64,000 nt of DNA from Mariniphaga sp041687215 (lineage in GTDB: Bacteria > Bacteroidota > Bacteroidia > Bacteroidales > Prolixibacteraceae). Both the position numbers and the translations under genes were made by a program. The first letter of the stretch is position 1, and every line of letters starts with the position of its first letter. Positions 27,270 through 36,659 of this stretch are shown piece after piece. The stretch is from contig NZ_JAWLCI010000009.1 of the NCBI RefSeq assembly GCF_041687215.1, forward strand, positions 1 to 64,000, read 5' to 3'. The notes below the pieces were generated by a model. That model saw nothing but the letters and a program-made list of their open reading frames with translations, did not search any database and had not been told where the DNA came from.

Positions 27270-29393
27270 ATGGCAACGTTACAAACGATTAGGACAAAAG
27301 CAGGATTATTGGTCGCAATTGTAATTGGAATTTCACTTGCGGCATTTATTCTTGGCGACATGTTTCAGGGAGGTAGTTCACTTCTTCAGGGCAATCGCAT
27401 GGAAGTAGGTGAAATTAATGGAGAATCCATTCAATATCCGCAATTTCAGCAGGAAGTTGAAAAACTGGGTGATATTTACCGTATGAATACCCAGCAAAAC
27501 CAGTTAGATGAAGATACATGGGTGCAGGTGCGCGAACAAACCTGGCAAACAATGATTCGCAATATTGTGATGACTGATGTTTACGAAAACCTTGGAATTA
27601 AGGTTAGTTCAGACGAACTTTTCGATATGCTGCAGGGAACAAATCTTCACCCAATTGTTCAGCAACTTTTTCGGAATCCTGAAACAGGACAGGTTGACCG
27701 CGGTGCAGTGGTTCAATTCCTTCGGAATCTGGAAACCGGAGTAGCACCTGAACAACGTCAGTACTGGCTCTACCTCGAAGACCAAATTGTGGACGAACGC
27801 ATTCAAAGCAAATACAATAATTTGGTTGGGAAAGGTCTGTATGTAACTTCTCTTGAAGCTGAAAACAGTTTGGAAGGCCGTAACAAACAAGTTAGTTTTG
27901 ATTATATCATGCTTAATCACAACTCAGTAGCCGACACTCAGGTTGTTGTAACCGACAAAGAGTTGAGAGATTATTACAATCAAAACCAGAATAATTACAA
28001 TCAGGAAAAGTTACGTCAGGTTGAATACATTACTTTTCCGGTTGAACCTTCAAGTGAAGATTTTGCTGCAACAGAAGAGTGGATAAATAGCATTGTTTCT
28101 GATTTTGCCTCGGCATCGAATAATGTATCATTTGTAAATTCCAATTCTGATGTTGGCTTTGATGATACATGGTACAAAAAAGAAGATCTTCCGGAAGATA
28201 TTGCCACCTGGATTTTTGAAACCGATGCAGAAATAAATGCCATTTTCGGACCCTATTTCGAAGATGATGCCTATAAACTGGCAAAATTGCATGCCTCAGA
28301 AATGATGCCCGATTCGGTAGAAGCAAGGCACATTTTGCTTCAGGTGAACACACAAGAGGAAATGATTAGCCAGCAGGCATTAGCCGATAGTTTAAAAACT
28401 GCTATCGAAAACGGAAGTAATTTTGCAACCCTGGCTATGGAATTTTCATCGGATCAGGGGTCTGCCATTCAGGGCGGAGACCTGGGGTGGTTTGGCCGTG
28501 GTATGATGGTTAAACCATTTGAAGACGCAGCATTTAGTAACAAAGTGAACGAAGTTACTATTGTTAATTCACAATTCGGAATTCATATTATACAAACTAC
28601 TGCCCGCGGACCGGAAACACGTCAGGTACAGGTGGCATACCTGGTTAGAAATGTTACGCCAAGTACACAAACCTACCAGAGTGTTTACGCAAAAGCCAGT
28701 GAGTTTGCAGGCAAAAACCTGACAAAGGAAGACTTTGACGCTGCTGTAGCCGAGCAAAACCTGAATAAAAGAAGTGCTTCACTCAGGGAAACTGATCGAC
28801 AAGTTGGCGCACTCGAAAATTCAAGGCCTTTGATTCGGGCTGCTTACGACTCGAAAGTCGGTACAATTATACAAGACCTGCAAGGTTCAACCATTTTCGA
28901 TTTTGGCGATAATTTTGTTATTGCAACCCTGGTTTCAGCAACTGAAGAAGGAGTTGCCAGTTTCGAAAGTGTAAAAGATCGTGTTGAATTGGCCGTTCTT
29001 AAACAAAAGAAAGGTGAGTTTTTAGTTGAAAAGGCCAAAACTGCTATGAGTGGAAAAACCGATTTGGAGGCAGTTGCATCGGAACTTGGCACTACGGTGA
29101 GAAATGCTGCCAATGTTAATTTTACCTCCATTCAAATTCCCGGCATTGGCATGGAACCTAAAGTAATTGGTACAGCAACAAGCCTTTCTCCTGACCAAAT
29201 TTCTCAGCCTGTTGCAGGCAATAACGGTGTTTTTATTGTAAAAGTCACTACCGTAAATGAAGGAGAAGATCAGAATATTGAAAACGAAAAAGCACGTCTT
29301 GCGCAAAATCTGACTTTCAGAGCTTCATCACAGGCTTATAATGCTCACAGAGAGAAGGCTGAGGTTGAAGATCAAAGAGCAAAATTCTATTAG
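27270..29393 (+). CDS. ppiD: Peptidyl-prolyl isomerase, SurA/PpiD-like
   Basis: Membrane-anchored periplasmic folding factor of 707 residues. One transmembrane helix (about 12-33) is followed by a SurA_N/PpiD-type helical region (MEVGEINGESIQYPQFQQEVE), then a parvulin rotamase domain at about 350-450 (VEARHILLQVNTQEE, FATLAMEFSSDQGSAIQGGDLGWFGRGMMV, FGIHIIQT), then a second isomerase-like region and a helical tail. The size and single anchor fit PpiD. Likely clients are outer-membrane proteins. It is followed by gpmI after 18 bases. Confidence 0.92.
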   Translation: MATLQTIRTKAGLLVAIVIGISLAAFILGDMFQGGSSLLQGNRMEVGEINGESIQYPQFQQEVEKLGDIYRMNTQQNQLDEDTWVQVREQTWQTMIRNIVMTDVYENLGIKVSSDELFDMLQGTNLHPIVQQLFRNPETGQVDRGAVVQFLRNLETGVAPEQRQYWLYLEDQIVDERIQSKYNNLVGKGLYVTSLEAENSLEGRNKQVSFDYIMLNHNSVADTQVVVTDKELRDYYNQNQNNYNQEKLRQVEYITFPVEPSSEDFAATEEWINSIVSDFASASNNVSFVNSNSDVGFDDTWYKKEDLPEDIATWIFETDAEINAIFGPYFEDDAYKLAKLHASEMMPDSVEARHILLQVNTQEEMISQQALADSLKTAIENGSNFATLAMEFSSDQGSAIQGGDLGWFGRGMMVKPFEDAAFSNKVNEVTIVNSQFGIHIIQTTARGPETRQVQVAYLVRNVTPSTQTYQSVYAKASEFAGKNLTKEDFDAAVAEQNLNKRSASLRETDRQVGALENSRPLIRAAYDSKVGTIIQDLQGSTIFDFGDNFVIATLVSATEEGVASFESVKDRVELAVLKQKKGEFLVEKAKTAMSGKTDLEAVASELGTTVRNAANVNFTSIQIPGIGMEPKVIGTATSLSPDQISQPVAGNNGVFIVKVTTVNEGEDQNIENEKARLAQNLTFRASSQAYNAHREKAEVEDQRAKFY

Positions 29394-29411
29394 GGAATTT
29401 AAATAAATACA

Positions 29412-30944
29412 ATGGCTGAAGTTCAAAAAACATTACTGATGATCCTCGATGGATGGGGAATTGGCGACGGTTCGAAACGCGATATCGTTTCTCAGGCTCC
29501 CACTCCGTTTATGGATTCGTTAATTGAAAAATATCCGCACTCTCAATTGCTTGCCTCCGGTGAACATGTTGGCTTGCCCGACGGGCAAATGGGAAACTCT
29601 GAAGTAGGCCACCTGAATATTGGCGCCGGGCGCGTACTTTACCAGGACATGGTGAAAATTACCCGCGCCATTAAAGACAAATCGTTGTGGAATAATCCGC
29701 AAATTGTTAAAGCATACACCTACGCCAAAGAAAATAATAAAAAGGTTCACCTGATTGGTCTCATTGGCCCTGGTGGCGTGCACGCATTGAGCGCACACAT
29801 GGTGGCGCTTTGCCAGGTTGCAACGGACATGGGCTTGGAAGATATTTTTATTCACGGGTTAACTGACGGACGAGATACTGACCCACGTTCCGGCTATGGT
29901 TTTATCAAAGATGATTTGGAAGCCCTGAAACCTACCAAAGCCAAATTTGCTTCCTTAATTGGACGCTATTTCGGAATGGATCGCGATAAAAATTACGACC
30001 GCCTGAAACTGGCTTACGATTTATACACTCAGGGAAAAGGCGAAAAAGCAACCGATATTCTGGAGGCGGTGCAAAAATCTTACGACAATGGTGTTACCGA
30101 CGAGTTCATGAAACCCATTGTAATGGTGGATGCAAACGGTGAACCCTTAGCTAAAATCGAAGAGGGCGACGTGGTTATCTGTTTCAACTTCCGCACTGAC
30201 AGGTTGCGCCAAACAACCATTGCATTTACTCAGCAAGACCTGCCGGAATACGGAATGCACACCATGGATTTACAGTGGTACACCATGACCAACTACAAAT
30301 CGGATTTTAAAGGTATTAACGTAATTTTCGATAAGGAAAATGTTACCAATACCATGGGCGATGTGGTTTCAAAAGCCGGATTGAAACAAATACGCATTGC
30401 CGAAACTGAAAAGTATGCTCACGTAACTTTCTTTTTCAGCGGTGGGCGAGAAGAACCTTTTGAAGGGGAAGAGCGCATCATGATTCAGTCGCCAAGAGTT
30501 CCCACTTATGATCTTCAGCCCGAAATGTCGGCGCCAAAAGTGAAAGATGCCATCGTTCCAAAACTGAAAAACCAGGCTGCTCACTTTGTTTGCCTGAACT
30601 TTGCCAATGGCGATATGGTAGGCCACACTGGTGTTTATGAAGCCATATACAAAGCTATTATGGCAGTTGACCAATGTGCCAAAGAAGTGGTGGAGGCAGC
30701 GCTGGAAGGCGGTTACGATGTGATGATTATTGCCGACCATGGAAATGCCGATAATGCGGTGAATGAAGACGGCTCGGAAAATACAGCCCATTCTTTAAAT
30801 CCGGTACCGTGTATTTTTGTGAGCAACAATAAAACCAAAATGAAGCTTGATAATGGAATTCTGGCTGATGTTGCTCCTACACTTCTGAATGTAATGGGGT
30901 TAGAAGTTCCCAAAGAAATGACTGGCAGAAATTTGATTTCATGA
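29412..30944 (+). CDS. gpmI: 2,3-bisphosphoglycerate-independent phosphoglycerate mutase
   Basis: Glycolytic interconversion of 3- and 2-phosphoglycerate with two Mn ions. 510 residues, full length. The phosphoserine site PDGQMGNSEVGHLNIGAGR (Ser about 62) follows the metal-binding LMILDGWG. Further ligands lie in HGLTDGRDTDPRSG, FFFSGGREEPFEGEERIMI, NFANGDMVGHTG and IIADHGNADNA. The last codon region overlaps the DUF3109 gene (ATGA), so the two are co-translated. Confidence 0.97.
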   Translation: MAEVQKTLLMILDGWGIGDGSKRDIVSQAPTPFMDSLIEKYPHSQLLASGEHVGLPDGQMGNSEVGHLNIGAGRVLYQDMVKITRAIKDKSLWNNPQIVKAYTYAKENNKKVHLIGLIGPGGVHALSAHMVALCQVATDMGLEDIFIHGLTDGRDTDPRSGYGFIKDDLEALKPTKAKFASLIGRYFGMDRDKNYDRLKLAYDLYTQGKGEKATDILEAVQKSYDNGVTDEFMKPIVMVDANGEPLAKIEEGDVVICFNFRTDRLRQTTIAFTQQDLPEYGMHTMDLQWYTMTNYKSDFKGINVIFDKENVTNTMGDVVSKAGLKQIRIAETEKYAHVTFFFSGGREEPFEGEERIMIQSPRVPTYDLQPEMSAPKVKDAIVPKLKNQAAHFVCLNFANGDMVGHTGVYEAIYKAIMAVDQCAKEVVEAALEGGYDVMIIADHGNADNAVNEDGSENTAHSLNPVPCIFVSNNKTKMKLDNGILADVAPTLLNVMGLEVPKEMTGRNLIS

Positions 30945-31531
30945 TTGAAATCGGTCGCACCATACTCAGCCGGGCAATATTTGAAGAGCATTTTGTTTGC
31001 GATTTACTGAAATGCAAGGGAGCCTGCTGTGTTGAAGGTGATTCCGGTGCACCGCTCACTTCTGATGAGGCGAAAATTATTGAAAACGATTACCCTGTTT
31101 TTGAGAAATACCTGCCCGAAAACCATCGGAAGGAAATTCAGAAACAGGGTTTTTCCATGATAGATGATGATGGCGACCTGGTAACTCCTTTGGTAAACAA
31201 ACGCCAGTGTGCCTATTCTTTTCTTGATGAAAAAGGCATTTTGAAATGCAGCATCGAAAAAGCTTATTTTGAAGGAAAAACCAGTTTCCGAAAACCGGTT
31301 TCCTGCCATTTGTTTCCCATCAGAATTACCGAATACAAGCGGTTTGATGCAGTCAATTATGAAGAACTTAAAATCTGCAAACCGGGCCGTGAATGTGGTC
31401 AATCACAAAAAGTTAAACTTTACCAGTTTCTAAAAGAACCACTGACCCGAAAATATGGGGAAGAGTGGTATAAAGAAGTTGAAATTGCAGGCCGTTATCT
31501 GGAAAAACAGAAAAAAAGCAGGTTGGGTTAG
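30941..31531 (+). CDS. DUF3109 family cysteine-rich protein
   Basis: 196 residues. The early cluster CDLLKCKGACCVEGDSGAPL and later Cys residues (QCAYS, LKCSI, SCHLFPI, ICKPGRECG) match DUF3109, a YkgJ-related family thought to bind a metal or Fe-S centre. There is no signal peptide. Its start overlaps gpmI, and its stop region overlaps the convergent TonB-type receptor by four bases. Biochemical role unknown. Confidence 0.88.
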   Translation: MIEIGRTILSRAIFEEHFVCDLLKCKGACCVEGDSGAPLTSDEAKIIENDYPVFEKYLPENHRKEIQKQGFSMIDDDGDLVTPLVNKRQCAYSFLDEKGILKCSIEKAYFEGKTSFRKPVSCHLFPIRITEYKRFDAVNYEELKICKPGRECGQSQKVKLYQFLKEPLTRKYGEEWYKEVEIAGRYLEKQKKSRLG

Positions 31532-33993
31532 AATTCACCTCCACCCATATCCATTCCACCACCACCATTATCTCCTCTTCCGTCTGATTTGAAGTTATTG
31601 ATGCGGTAACTAAGAGTTAACATGACCACACGCGGCTCACGCTTCCACTGAAACCAACTGTTAAAATCTTCGCCATAGGATTCCCGTTCAAATTTTGCTG
31701 TTCCCAGCGGGTCGCGAACGCTTAACGTAGCCGACAACTTTTTATCAAAAAACTCATGGCGGTATGAAATATTCGAAAAAAACATTGCTTTTGATTCACC
31801 CTGCGCAGAAACTGATGGTCCGCGGAAAAATCCGTTGAACTGCATTCTCGAATTTTCTGCAAATTTCAGGGTCGTATTCATCCGTCCGCTCCAGTTGGTG
31901 CTTTCCCTGTCAATACTTTCCCCTAATAAATCTCCGGTTAACCGGTAATTATACATTGACACACTTGCATTTACCAACAGCCATTCCGTAAAGTTAATAT
32001 TCCCGGTAAACTCCAATCCGGTGGAATAATCTCTGGAAAAATTGTCTGATCTTAAATAAAAAATATCATCCTCCAGGGTTTGATACCCTTCAATTTTGTT
32101 GTTTGTAACCCGGTGAAATGCATCGAGCGAAACATACGAACGTCCTTCACCAAAACGCCGCATGGCGCCCAGTTCATAAGAATTGGTATATTCCGGTTCC
32201 AAATTCGGATTCCCGATTCTGATGGTATAACGGTTGTAATAATTGGGATTCGGATCGAGGTCTCTTCCCGATGGCCTGTTAATACGCCGGCTGTAACTTG
32301 CCATCAACTCGTTATTTTCATTTAATTTATAGGAAGTGTGAACAGTGGGAAACAGATCGAACCGGTTGAGTTCAGTAGATGCGGCATTGGTGTTTTTAAT
32401 CTCACGTAGGGTAAGTTCACCACGCAGTCCGCCCATGTACTGAAAATCGCCAAAAGCGTTGCTGTAAGTGGTGTAAACTGCATGAATATCACGCCTGAAA
32501 TCAGTTACATTGGAATAATCCTCATTAACAATCCAGTTTCCGGTTTCCTCATCAAAAACCTTAAAATCGAGCCCCTCAACTTCAGCGTCTATTCGGCTCA
32601 GTAAACCAGCTTCCAGCCGGCCTGTTTCACTAAACGGATTGGTGTAATCCACCTTCAGCCTGAATTCTGTTTCTTCTTCAGTTTCAAGCGCTGAAACCCG
32701 TTCAATAAACTGGTCGGTTTTTTGATATTGTGAATTCGCAAGTATTTCGCTTTCCTCCTCTAAATCATCGCTTTCTTCACCCGAATAAAAGGCCATTCCC
32801 TCAATCTTATGCCCTTCGTTATTAAAATTATGTTGAAAATTGAAATTGAAACTGTAAAAATTGCTGGTTCTTTCCGAATTCTCCTCAGTAACAGAAAAAA
32901 TATTTTCACTTTCAGGCTCAGTATATCTCCTTGTTTCACCATTTCCAAATCCCCTGTTTTTCGATTTTCCTGTTTCTCCGGAAAGGCCAAACGTGGTTTT
33001 ATCAGATGCAAACCACTCAATTCCTGCTTTTAGGTTGTTTCCACCGCGATTAAAATTGCGGGAACCATCCATCAGTAAAAAAGTAGTCGTGTCGTTTGAA
33101 AAGGTTTCGCGCGAGGAACTCATATTTCCATAATTTGTTTCATCGCGCCAGTCGGCTCCAAGCAAAAAGTTGAATTTTTCAGTCCGGTAATTCAGTGTAA
33201 AATCGCCCCGGTATTTGTCGCCGGTTCCCACCGATGCATTTACAATACCGCTCAAGCCGTTCATCGAATTCTTTTTGGTAACCAGATTAATAATTCCGGC
33301 CATTCCATCGGGCTCATATTTAGCTGAAGGATTTGTTATTATTTCGATATTTTCCAGTGCCGAAGCGGGAATTTGCCGCAAGGCATCGCTGCCGCTGAGT
33401 ACACTTGGACGGCCGTCAATTAATACGGTAAAGTTTGAAGACCCCCGAACAGAAACATTTCCCTCAATATCAACCTGAACCGAAGGCGTATTTTCCAGAA
33501 CATCAACAGCGGTTCCGCCAACTGCGCTAATTACCTGCGATACGTTTACCACTTTTTTATCGAGTTTAAACTCAACCTGCGCTTTGTCAGCAACAACTTC
33601 CACTCCCTCCAATTCAACCGATGATGGGCGCAGCTCAATTCTTCCTACATCAAGAACCGGTTCTTCTCTGGTGATGGCAATATCTTCAACTTTCGCCTTT
33701 CCAAATCCAATAAAATTTGCTTCGAGATAATATTCTCCATAATCAATTCCTGCTATTTCGAAATAGCCTTTTTCATTGGTAATTCCACCGGAAACCAATG
33801 ACGAATCGGCCTGGCTGTAAACAGCAATATTGGCAAACTCCATGAAAGTTCCGCTGGCCTCATCGAGAACAATTCCTGTAATTCTCGCTGCCTTTGAATC
33901 GTCTTCCGGTGAATTTCCTGCAGCAGGAATAACTGTCAGAAATATTAGAAGTGTATTTAAAATAAGAATTTTTTGCATCATTATTTGCTTCAT
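31528..33993 (-). CDS. TonB-dependent receptor-like outer-membrane barrel protein
   Basis: 821 residues. Signal peptide (about 1-26), CarboxypepD_reg domain (about 35-120: ITGIVLDEASGTFMEFANIAV), a plug domain (about 140-235: VLENTPSVQVDIEGNVSVRG, VLIDGRPSVLSG, ALENIEIITNPSAKYEP, GIINLVTKKN) and a C-terminal barrel of the OMP_b-brl_3 type. The C-terminus ends in an unusual Gly/Met-rich tail (GGGGMDMGGGEF) rather than a terminal aromatic strand. No SusD partner lies nearby, so it is not a SusCD glycan pair. Candidate cargo is siderophore, metal or peptide, but the sequence does not decide. Confidence 0.9.
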   Translation of the reverse strand: MKQIMMQKILILNTLLIFLTVIPAAGNSPEDDSKAARITGIVLDEASGTFMEFANIAVYSQADSSLVSGGITNEKGYFEIAGIDYGEYYLEANFIGFGKAKVEDIAITREEPVLDVGRIELRPSSVELEGVEVVADKAQVEFKLDKKVVNVSQVISAVGGTAVDVLENTPSVQVDIEGNVSVRGSSNFTVLIDGRPSVLSGSDALRQIPASALENIEIITNPSAKYEPDGMAGIINLVTKKNSMNGLSGIVNASVGTGDKYRGDFTLNYRTEKFNFLLGADWRDETNYGNMSSSRETFSNDTTTFLLMDGSRNFNRGGNNLKAGIEWFASDKTTFGLSGETGKSKNRGFGNGETRRYTEPESENIFSVTEENSERTSNFYSFNFNFQHNFNNEGHKIEGMAFYSGEESDDLEEESEILANSQYQKTDQFIERVSALETEEETEFRLKVDYTNPFSETGRLEAGLLSRIDAEVEGLDFKVFDEETGNWIVNEDYSNVTDFRRDIHAVYTTYSNAFGDFQYMGGLRGELTLREIKNTNAASTELNRFDLFPTVHTSYKLNENNELMASYSRRINRPSGRDLDPNPNYYNRYTIRIGNPNLEPEYTNSYELGAMRRFGEGRSYVSLDAFHRVTNNKIEGYQTLEDDIFYLRSDNFSRDYSTGLEFTGNINFTEWLLVNASVSMYNYRLTGDLLGESIDRESTNWSGRMNTTLKFAENSRMQFNGFFRGPSVSAQGESKAMFFSNISYRHEFFDKKLSATLSVRDPLGTAKFERESYGEDFNSWFQWKREPRVVMLTLSYRINNFKSDGRGDNGGGGMDMGGGEF

Positions 33994-34292
33994 TGTTTTT
34001 TCTTTTCTAAAAATGGTTTAATTTCTCTCACTATATTAAGACAAAAAGCTCTTTTGTTGGTTTAATCTGTTTTTTGTTAATAAGTTGTTAATACATGGTT
34101 TTTTGTAAGATGGACAAGAATTAGTCCCAAAATGAAACTTGTTTTCCTCAAAATGATTTTTCCCTGAAATTTAATTTTAAGCAAAATGATTTAAATATCA
34201 ATTGATTATGTGGTTTGGCACTACTGTTGGAATGTAATGGGCACAGAAACGCTTGAAGATTTTTTACAAACCAATTTTTTACAAAAGCAATC

Positions 34293-34892
34293 ATGAAAAA
34301 GTTAATTTTTATTATTTCACTCATTATTTTTTGCTCCCCGGTATTTAAAGGATATTCGCAGGAGAGTAATAACGGAAAAGAAGTTAGCCATTTTGTTGGG
34401 ATAACTGTTCCCGATGTTGCTTTAATTGGAATAGAAGGACCGGAGGGAAATGAACCGTCCATAAATCTAACTCCTGATATATCAGGTTTGGAAGCTGGAG
34501 AGAAAATTGATTTTGGCACAGCAACCAACAACAGCCTGTGGTTAAATTACACCTCTTTAGTTGAAAAACAAGAAAACGGAAACGGTCAGGGAAAAACGCG
34601 AAAGATTAAAGCAGAACTGGAGGAAAATCTGCCAAATGGAATGGAACTGTTTCTGGAAGTTGGACCTGCAAATTCAGGAGGGGGCCAAACGGGTAAAGCA
34701 AAACAAGAAAAAATACCGTTAAAGAAAGGACCATCCATTGTGGTTGAAAATATTGGAAGTTGTTTCACTGAAAATGGCGAAGGCAAAGGGCACAGGTTAA
34801 CATACAGTCTTGGAGTAAAAGAAAATCAAATTGATATGGTGATGGCAGAAACTTTTTCCGTACAGGTTCTTTACACCATTACGGAAAATTAA
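34293..34892 (+). CDS. Secreted beta-rich protein of unknown function
   Basis: 199 residues with a clear signal peptide (about 1-21, ending KGYSQ). The mature part has repeated short beta-type segments (HFVGITVPDVALIGIEG, LWLNYTSLVE, MELFLEVGPANSGGG, VVENIGSCFTENGEGKGHR, TYSLGVKEN, SVQVLYTITEN). The Gly-Gln/Gly-Lys-rich loops and the last strand resemble spore-coat-U or fimbrial beta-sandwich domains, but I do not recognise the family. A single gene followed by a strong terminator. Confidence 0.7.
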   Translation: MKKLIFIISLIIFCSPVFKGYSQESNNGKEVSHFVGITVPDVALIGIEGPEGNEPSINLTPDISGLEAGEKIDFGTATNNSLWLNYTSLVEKQENGNGQGKTRKIKAELEENLPNGMELFLEVGPANSGGGQTGKAKQEKIPLKKGPSIVVENIGSCFTENGEGKGHRLTYSLGVKENQIDMVMAETFSVQVLYTITEN

Positions 34893-34914
34893 AGGACACA
34901 TTTCCGGGATAATT

Positions 34915-34944
34915 AAAAGGCAGGCGCGTCACCTGCCTTTTTTT
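34915..34944 (+). terminator. Rho-independent terminator
   Basis: Perfect 10-bp stem (34915-34924 with 34932-34941, 7-base loop) running into seven T residues, 23 bases after the secreted protein's stop. Confidence 0.88.
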
Positions 34945-35068
34945 CACACAAGAAATTTGTTTCCCATTTGTAACTTTAAGCCATGCCCAACAGCTGGTTC
35001 ATTTAAATTTTCATTAATTACACCTGCTTAGTAAAAATGAGAAAATAAGGTTAGTCATTTTCAGTAAT

Positions 35069-35362
35069 TTAACCTTCAAGGTACAAATCGTTGTTGTAAT
35101 ATTTTTTTCTTTTGCCGGGTTGATCTTCTGAGTAGGGACCGTAAATGTCACACAGTTTGTTCAGGTAGTATTTTAAAAGGAATTTTGGAAGGCCCAACTT
35201 ACGAATTCGATATTTTGAATCCTCCTCAGCTAAAGGCAAAAAATCCCGTGGGCTGCCGAAATCATATTGCCCGTCGGTAGTAACCATCCGCAATAATTCA
35301 TCCTTTTCTTCCTGAAGAATTTTTTCAGCTTTTGCTATTTTCTTTAAGATAGCCTTTTTCAT
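35069..35362 (-). CDS. Small hypothetical protein
   Basis: 97 residues, not recognised. A Lys/Glu-rich helix (about 1-30) is followed by DGQYDFGSPRDFLPLAEED, a Leu/Tyr-rich helix (FLLKYYLNKLCDIYGPY) and a basic tail with RKKYYNNDLYLEG. No signal peptide or membrane segment. Coding is supported by a codon pattern like its neighbours and a -7 box plus palindrome upstream on the same strand (35514-35539), though the leader would be about 145 bases. Confidence 0.6.
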   Translation of the reverse strand: MKKAILKKIAKAEKILQEEKDELLRMVTTDGQYDFGSPRDFLPLAEEDSKYRIRKLGLPKFLLKYYLNKLCDIYGPYSEDQPGKRKKYYNNDLYLEG

Positions 35363-35745
35363 TGTCTATGAATCTTTTTCTGAATACCTGCAATTGACTA
35401 TCATTCAAGTGAATATTCTAACCAGAAAAAAGGTAATAATTTAGCATTTAGCATCACAAACTAATTTGGACGTTTTGTTTTATGGTATTCGTTTTTATTA
35501 CTCTTGAATATAACAAACATATTCTCACTATACGAGAATCTATTCCTCTTAGGTTCATCGGGCATTATTTTTTTAAATTACATCAATTTTCTCTCTTTTA
35601 TTTAATAGCCTGTTTGTAATTATTTGTAAATCAAATTCTAATAAATGAATTCTGTGTCAATTCATAAATTTTTAATGAACATTAGTAAACAATAATACAC
35701 AAACTATCGTATATGAATAAAGAAACAAGAATCTTTAAAAGGTAA
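35363..35745. other. Long intergenic region with a regulatory motif
   Basis: No coding frame. AT-rich gap between the divergent 97-residue gene and the universal stress protein. It holds the palindromic promoter-region motif listed separately at 35507-35539. No hairpin with a T-run and no RNA gene is seen in the remainder. Confidence 0.6.
35507..35539 (-). promoter_or_regulatory. Palindromic operator with overlapping -7 box, copy 1
   Basis: ATTCTC at 35521-35526 and GAGAAT at 35534-35539 form a perfect 6-bp inverted repeat with a 7-base spacer. It abuts TATGTTTG on the minus strand (35514-35521), an exact TAnnTTTG box pointing at the 97-residue gene. Bases 35507-35533 recur with two mismatches at 42777-42803 in front of the cupin-ferredoxin operon. 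Regulator unknown. Confidence 0.55.
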
Positions 35746-36612
35746 ATGTATTACAGATCAAACAATATTGTGGTTTATCTTTCACCCGATTATGAAGGAA
35801 AACTTCTATTACAGCATTCACTATTTTTTCAGCAAACATTGGGAATGCGGGTATTTATTTGCAGCATTAACGAAAAACCACCGCTTTTGAAATTTTTTTT
35901 TACCAAGAAACAATTAAAAGAAAAAATTACTCCTGAAAAACTTCGGGAATTCACCAAAAGTACCATCCCGGCTAAAGCGCTGGAGCATTTCTCATTCCGG
36001 GTAAAATCGGGCAAACGACTTCCTCTTTTAATCAGGCAGTCAAAAAAAGGAGGCTATGAATTTCTGGTTGTTGATAAAAGTAATTCGAAATCCGCTTTAA
36101 ATATAGGTGAATTAGACAAGTTGATAGGCCACTCTTATTGCCCGGTTATGGCCATTCATAAAAATCATCCAATAACAAAGATTAAAAAAATAGTGATCCC
36201 TGTTGATGTTACACAATCAACAAAAAAGAAATTGTTGTGGGCTACATATTTTGCTAAAAAATACCAAGCAAGAATCATCATCGTTTCTGCGCTGACGTTA
36301 AATCTCGATATTAAAAGAAGCCTGGTTTACAAAAATTCAGAAAAAATAAAATCCATACTTTCGAAACGGGGTATTGAATGTGAAGTGCAAATACTTCATA
36401 CTCCCGGACAAAAAAAACATGAGGTAATTCTCAACTTTATTCAGGAAGAAAACCCGGATATGGTTATTATACGTACACATCAGGAATCGAACCTTAAAAA
36501 TACACGCATTGGCAACTTTGTATCGGAACTTGTACATAGCTGTAAAATACCTGTGTTTACGGTTAACAGCTTCATTCCGGCTATTCCCGACGATTTTGTG
36601 CACAGGTTGTAA
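35746..36612 (+). CDS. Universal stress protein, two tandem Usp domains
   Basis: 288 residues made of two UspA-like alpha/beta domains. The first (about 5-138) is degenerate. The second (about 145-280) begins IKKIVIPVDVTQSTKKKLLWAT and ends with DMVIIRTHQESNLKNTRIGNFVSELVHSCKIPVFTV. The usual ATP loop G-x2-G-x9-G-S is not intact in either half (the second reads RTHQESNLKNTRIGNF), so nucleotide binding is doubtful. First gene of a likely operon with fbaB, a radical SAM gene and a sirtuin. Confidence 0.87.
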   Translation: MYYRSNNIVVYLSPDYEGKLLLQHSLFFQQTLGMRVFICSINEKPPLLKFFFTKKQLKEKITPEKLREFTKSTIPAKALEHFSFRVKSGKRLPLLIRQSKKGGYEFLVVDKSNSKSALNIGELDKLIGHSYCPVMAIHKNHPITKIKKIVIPVDVTQSTKKKLLWATYFAKKYQARIIIVSALTLNLDIKRSLVYKNSEKIKSILSKRGIECEVQILHTPGQKKHEVILNFIQEENPDMVIIRTHQESNLKNTRIGNFVSELVHSCKIPVFTVNSFIPAIPDDFVHRL

Positions 36613-36659
36613 TTATACCTGATTATGGAATTAATAACGAAATTCTAAATTTTTAAAAG

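Noticed and set aside
31528..33993. SusC-type glycan uptake locus
   Set aside because: There is no SusD-like neighbour, and the barrel is of the OMP_b-brl_3 type rather than SusC length.
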